A DNA stretch of 53,672 bases from Acholeplasmataceae bacterium. GTDB lineage: Bacteria > Bacillota_I > Bacilli_A > Acholeplasmatales > Acholeplasmataceae. Positions 51,329-53,672 of this stretch are shown here, one piece after another. Every line of letters starts with the position of its first letter. Within the stretch, counting starts at the first letter, position 1. A program made the translations under genes and the position numbers. Location: the NCBI GenBank assembly GCA_018400755.1, contig JAGYLU010000006.1, forward strand, positions 1 to 53,672, written 5' to 3'. The notes beneath the pieces are model-generated. The model had not been told where the DNA came from. It made no database searches and worked only from the letters and a program-made list of their open reading frames with translations.

Positions 51329-52936
51329 TCATTTAGAGTCCTTATTATCAGACTTCACCAAGGCATCGCGATTATAATGATAATCATTGCGATTATAGCG
51401 ATAGACCACTTTGCCGTCGATGATGTTGTCCGGTGGTGGAAGTGGTTCTTTTTGCTCCACCCGTTTCGCCTTTTGCTCTTGTCCTTGATGCCTGTCATTT
51501 CTTTGTGGTCTTTGACGGTGATCAGAGCTGGCCTTGAATGACTTTTTGTCAGAAGGTCTTGAAGCACTCTTCTGGCGATTGTCTACTGACTGTTTATTGC
51601 TTTTATCAGGCTTTTTATCGCGATTGTAAATGGATTCTTCAGCCTTCTTCTCGAAGGCCTTTTCAGGACGTGGTGCTTGGGCTTTGTTCATGATGTCTAC
51701 TCTCTTGGCCGGTATTTTGGCCTTTTTCTCTTTGAACTTCTTGATCTTTGGTCTGGGCTCGCTTTGAGGAGGTGTCTCAGGGACGGATTTCTTTCTCTTC
51801 TCAACGACTTCTGTAGCTGCTTTGATATCAAAAGACTGAAGCGGAATTCTCATCTTGATGTGTCTTTCGATGTCTCTTAGGTACTTCTCTTCTTCTGGTG
51901 TCTGAAAACTGATCGAGGTCCCTGAGAATCCAGCCCTTCCGGTTCGACCGATCCGGTGGATATAGGTCTCTGGCACTTCTGGAAGATCAAAATTCACCAC
52001 GTGTGACAATCCTTCGATATCAAGACCTCTGGCGGCGATATCGGTAGCAACCAACACATCGGTCCTGCTCTTCTTGAAGTTTGAAAGCGCAAGAGTCCTC
52101 GCACTTTGTGACTTATTGCCGTGGATGGCATCGACAGAGAACCCCAGATGGGTCAAGGATTTCATCAGTTTGTTCGCGAAGTGCTTCGTCCTGGTGAAGA
52201 CCAAAGCCGAGGTGACATCTGGTTGTGAAAGCAGATAGGCCAAAAGCATTGTCTTATCCGCTTTTTTGACCTTATAGAGCTTCTGGGTGATGATGTCAAG
52301 GGTCGCTTCAACCGGAACCACACTGATCCTGACCGGATCTTTCAACAAGAGTCTTGACAACTCAAGGATCTCATGTGGTAGTGTCGCTGAAAAAAGCATC
52401 GTCTGTCGTTTGTCTGGAATGTGGGTGATGATCTTCTTCACATCATGGATGAATCCCATATCAAGCATCCGATCCGCCTCATCAAGGACCAGATAGGAGA
52501 TCGATGAAAGATCAACGATGCCTTGACCGATCAGGTCAAGGAGTCTTCCTGGGGTAGCGACAAGGATATCGACACCTCGCCTGACGGCTTGGGTCTGGGG
52601 CCCTTGGGCGACACCACCGAAAATCACTGCGCTCGTCAGACGCACATGTTTGCCATAGGCCTTGAAACTGTCATTGATCTGGGCGGCAAGTTCTCTTGTC
52701 GGAGCGAGAATCAACGCCTTGATGGTCTTTGATCTTGCCATATGCGACAAGCCTTGCAGGATTGGAATGGCGAACGCGGCGGTCTTGCCGGTGCCAGTCT
52801 GGGCACTCCCTAGAACATCCTTGCCCTCTAATAAGACGGGGATGGATTGTTCCTGAATCGGGGTAGGTGTTTCATACCCTGCATCCTTCAGTGCCCTGAG
52901 GATGTCTTTTTGAATCGGTAAATGCTCAAATGTCAT
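51329..52936 (-). CDS. DEAD-box RNA helicase (CshA/DeaD-like)
   Basis: 535 residues. The motifs are in order: TPTPIQEQSIP (Q), AQTGTGKT (I), PTRELAAQ (Ia), TPGRLLD (Ib), VLDEADRML (II), SAT (III), ALVFTRTK (IV), ATDIAARGLD (V) and HRIGRTGRAG (VI). The last 150 residues form a basic, low-complexity tail rich in Lys, Arg, Gln and Ser, as in RNA-binding helicases. It probably acts in ribosome assembly, mRNA decay and cold adaptation. GGAG before 52936 sets the start. The 5' leader has two hairpins below a good promoter (see 53025-53053). Confidence 0.93.
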   Translation of the reverse strand: MTFEHLPIQKDILRALKDAGYETPTPIQEQSIPVLLEGKDVLGSAQTGTGKTAAFAIPILQGLSHMARSKTIKALILAPTRELAAQINDSFKAYGKHVRLTSAVIFGGVAQGPQTQAVRRGVDILVATPGRLLDLIGQGIVDLSSISYLVLDEADRMLDMGFIHDVKKIITHIPDKRQTMLFSATLPHEILELSRLLLKDPVRISVVPVEATLDIITQKLYKVKKADKTMLLAYLLSQPDVTSALVFTRTKHFANKLMKSLTHLGFSVDAIHGNKSQSARTLALSNFKKSRTDVLVATDIAARGLDIEGLSHVVNFDLPEVPETYIHRIGRTGRAGFSGTSISFQTPEEEKYLRDIERHIKMRIPLQSFDIKAATEVVEKRKKSVPETPPQSEPRPKIKKFKEKKAKIPAKRVDIMNKAQAPRPEKAFEKKAEESIYNRDKKPDKSNKQSVDNRQKSASRPSDKKSFKASSDHRQRPQRNDRHQGQEQKAKRVEQKEPLPPPDNIIDGKVVYRYNRNDYHYNRDALVKSDNKDSK

Positions 52937-52963
52937 GCTGTCTCCATTCATTGTTCTGATTTC

Positions 52964-52990
52964 AAAAAGAGACCGGCGACATGGCCGGTG
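52964..52990 (-). terminator. Terminator hairpin in the helicase leader (also downstream of lemA)
   Basis: On the minus strand ACCGGC-CATGTC-GCCGGT is followed by CTCTTTTT. It can end lemA transcripts, but it also lies between the helicase promoter and gene, so it may attenuate the helicase mRNA. Confidence 0.7.
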
Positions 52991-52998
52991 TCATTTTT

Positions 52999-53020
52999 GT
53001 GCCGGATAAAAAATCCGACA
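52999..53020 (-). other. 5'-end hairpin of the helicase leader
   Basis: On the minus strand TGTCGGAT pairs with ATCCGGCA around a T5 loop (one G-T pair). It starts at the predicted transcription start. The same 8-base stem occurs in the pgmB leader at 14892-14915. Confidence 0.6.
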
Positions 53021-53024
53021 TGTC

Positions 53025-53053
53025 ATTATACACTTATTCTATCGATTTGGCAA
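53025..53053 (-). promoter_or_regulatory. Promoter of the DEAD-box helicase gene
   Basis: On the minus strand TTGCCA (53053-53048), exactly 17 bases, TATAAT (53030-53025). This gives a leader of about 80 bases. Confidence 0.8.
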
Positions 53054-53099
53054 ATCAGCGGATTCTTGCCCATTTGGCTTGCCAATCGCATCAACAAAC

Positions 53100-53672
53100 C
53101 TAAAAAACAACCTTGACATTCTCCCGTTCAGCTGCGGATGTGATCTCAAAATACTTAGCAATCTCAAATCCAAACAAGGATGCCACGATATTAGATGGAA
53201 ACTGTTCGATGACATTGTTCATCTTCATCGCGGTATCATTGTAGAACTGACGACTGTAAGAAATCTTATCCTCGGTATCGGCAAGCGTCTTCATGAGCGA
53301 CTTGAAGTTCTCATTGGCCATCAGTGCCGGGTAGGCTTCCTTGACAGCCAACAACCGGCCCAAGGCCTGTGAGAAACCTTGTTCGGCTTCAATGACACCG
53401 GCGACGTCGTTATTGGCTGAGGCATGGTTGTACATGTCTCTGGCTTTGGCGAATGCGCCGTAAATCGCTTCCTCATGTTTGGCGTAACCCTTGACGGTCT
53501 CGACCAGATTTGGAATCAGGTCATAGCGTCTCTTCAATTGGACATCGATTTGACTCCAACTGTTTCTGACCCTATTTCTAAGTTCGACCAAACGGTTGTA
53601 TCCTGATGCCAAAAAGCCGATCAAACCAACGACAACCAATCCTACAATGACTAACGTGATGATGCCTCCTGT
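53100..53672 (-). CDS. lemA: LemA-family protein, start at or beyond the right edge
   Basis: The frame is open to the window end (190 codons visible). An N-terminal TM helix (VIVGLVVVGLIGFLASGYNR) is followed by the family block RNRVRNSWSQIDVQLKRRYD, then LIPNLVETVKGYAKHE, and a long helical bundle with ARDMYNHASANNDVAGVIEA. There is no ATG in the visible upstream part; a TTG at 53639 is in frame but would cut into the TM helix, so the real start is probably just outside. LemA proteins are membrane proteins of unknown function, often paired with an HtpX-type protease or a TPM-domain protein; those partners are not visible here. Confidence 0.88.
   Translation of the reverse strand, partial: TGGIITLVIVGLVVVGLIGFLASGYNRLVELRNRVRNSWSQIDVQLKRRYDLIPNLVETVKGYAKHEEAIYGAFAKARDMYNHASANNDVAGVIEAEQGFSQALGRLLAVKEAYPALMANENFKSLMKTLADTEDKISYSRQFYNDTAMKMNNVIEQFPSNIVASLFGFEIAKYFEITSAAERENVKVVF

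Noticed and set aside
1-53672. CRISPR arrays, insertion sequences, prophage or plasmid genes
   Set aside because: I saw no regularly spaced repeats, transposase or integrase motifs, terminal inverted repeats, or phage structural genes.
1-53672. TGA read as Trp, as in mycoplasmas
   Set aside because: Many genes end in TGA exactly where their families end, and ATGA overlaps couple neighbouring genes. In-frame TGA does not occur inside conserved domains.
53637-53672. Non-standard ACG start for lemA after AGGAGG
   Set aside because: The frame stays open to the window edge, so a normal ATG may lie just outside; the AGGAGG could be coding.

Overview
The window comes from a Bacillota-type bacterium that uses the standard code. 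TGA is a true stop: several genes are coupled through ATGA overlaps and end in TGA. Shine-Dalgarno (SD) sequences are strong (AGGAGG-like), surface proteins are lipoproteins with Gram-positive style lipoboxes, and the tRNA carries an encoded CCA. Base composition looks mid-range (judged by eye, not computed). The protein types (GH94-clan phosphorylases, LacI/AraC control, prepilin-like and GLUG surface proteins) would fit a free-living, sugar-fermenting relative of Acholeplasma/Izemoplasma, but this placement is an inference.

Layout. (1) 1-6.4 kb, minus strand: a beta-glucan (probably beta-1,3, laminarin-type) phosphorolysis operon: GH94-type phosphorylase, cupin-like protein, cytosolic GH16, LacI regulator, and a second GH94/149/161-type phosphorylase running off the left edge. 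A LacI-type operator sits at the promoter. (2) 6.5-10.5 kb, minus: GH30 glucanase, a two-TM protein, an S51 peptidase, an unknown protein and an orphan OmpR-type response regulator. (3) 10.6-14.96 kb, minus: beta-phosphoglucomutase, GH65 phosphorylase and fructokinase behind a consensus promoter with a hairpin leader, plus a possible small RNA after the fructokinase. (4) tRNA-Arg(CCT) and a decayed L-cysteine desulfidase/serine dehydratase-like gene (15.0-16.5 kb, plus). (5) 16.6-21.1 kb, minus: LacI regulator, deoxynucleoside kinase, GDPD phosphodiesterase, PadR/DUF1700-DUF4097 module, zinc-ribbon membrane protein. (6) 21.1-26.9 kb, minus: complete aspartate-to-threonine set thrC-thrB-hom-asd-aspartokinase. 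(7) 27.1-41.9 kb, plus: AraC regulator and a ten-gene carbohydrate locus. (8) 42.0-48.2 kb: a divergent pair of pilin-like/BspA-type surface proteins, an XRE membrane regulator and a GLUG lipoprotein. (9) 48.3-53.7 kb, minus: SWIM protein, SGNH hydrolase, ThpR, DEAD-box helicase, LemA.

The most interesting system is region 7. It combines a sugar-binding lipoprotein and two CUT1 permeases, a DUF2961 protein (GH172, a family with exo-D-arabinofuranosidases), a PASTA-DUF4185 lipoprotein (GH183, endo-D-arabinofuranases), a triple carbohydrate-binding-module protein, an uncharacterised large cytosolic glycosidase-like protein, an AraB-type ribulokinase and a FucI-type isomerase. FucI enzymes also isomerise D-arabinose to D-ribulose and AraB-type kinases can phosphorylate D-ribulose, and no fuculose-phosphate aldolase is present. 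Together these point to a D-arabinan (or other D-arabinofuranoside) utilisation locus in a Gram-positive-type bacterium: outside cutting and binding, import of oligosaccharides, cytosolic trimming, then D-arabinose to D-ribulose to D-ribulose-5-phosphate. Secondary points of interest are a GH65/fructokinase operon that implies a glucosyl-fructose substrate, a shared hairpin at the 5' end of two leaders, poly-C hairpin loops, and a diverged pilin-like paralogue pair.
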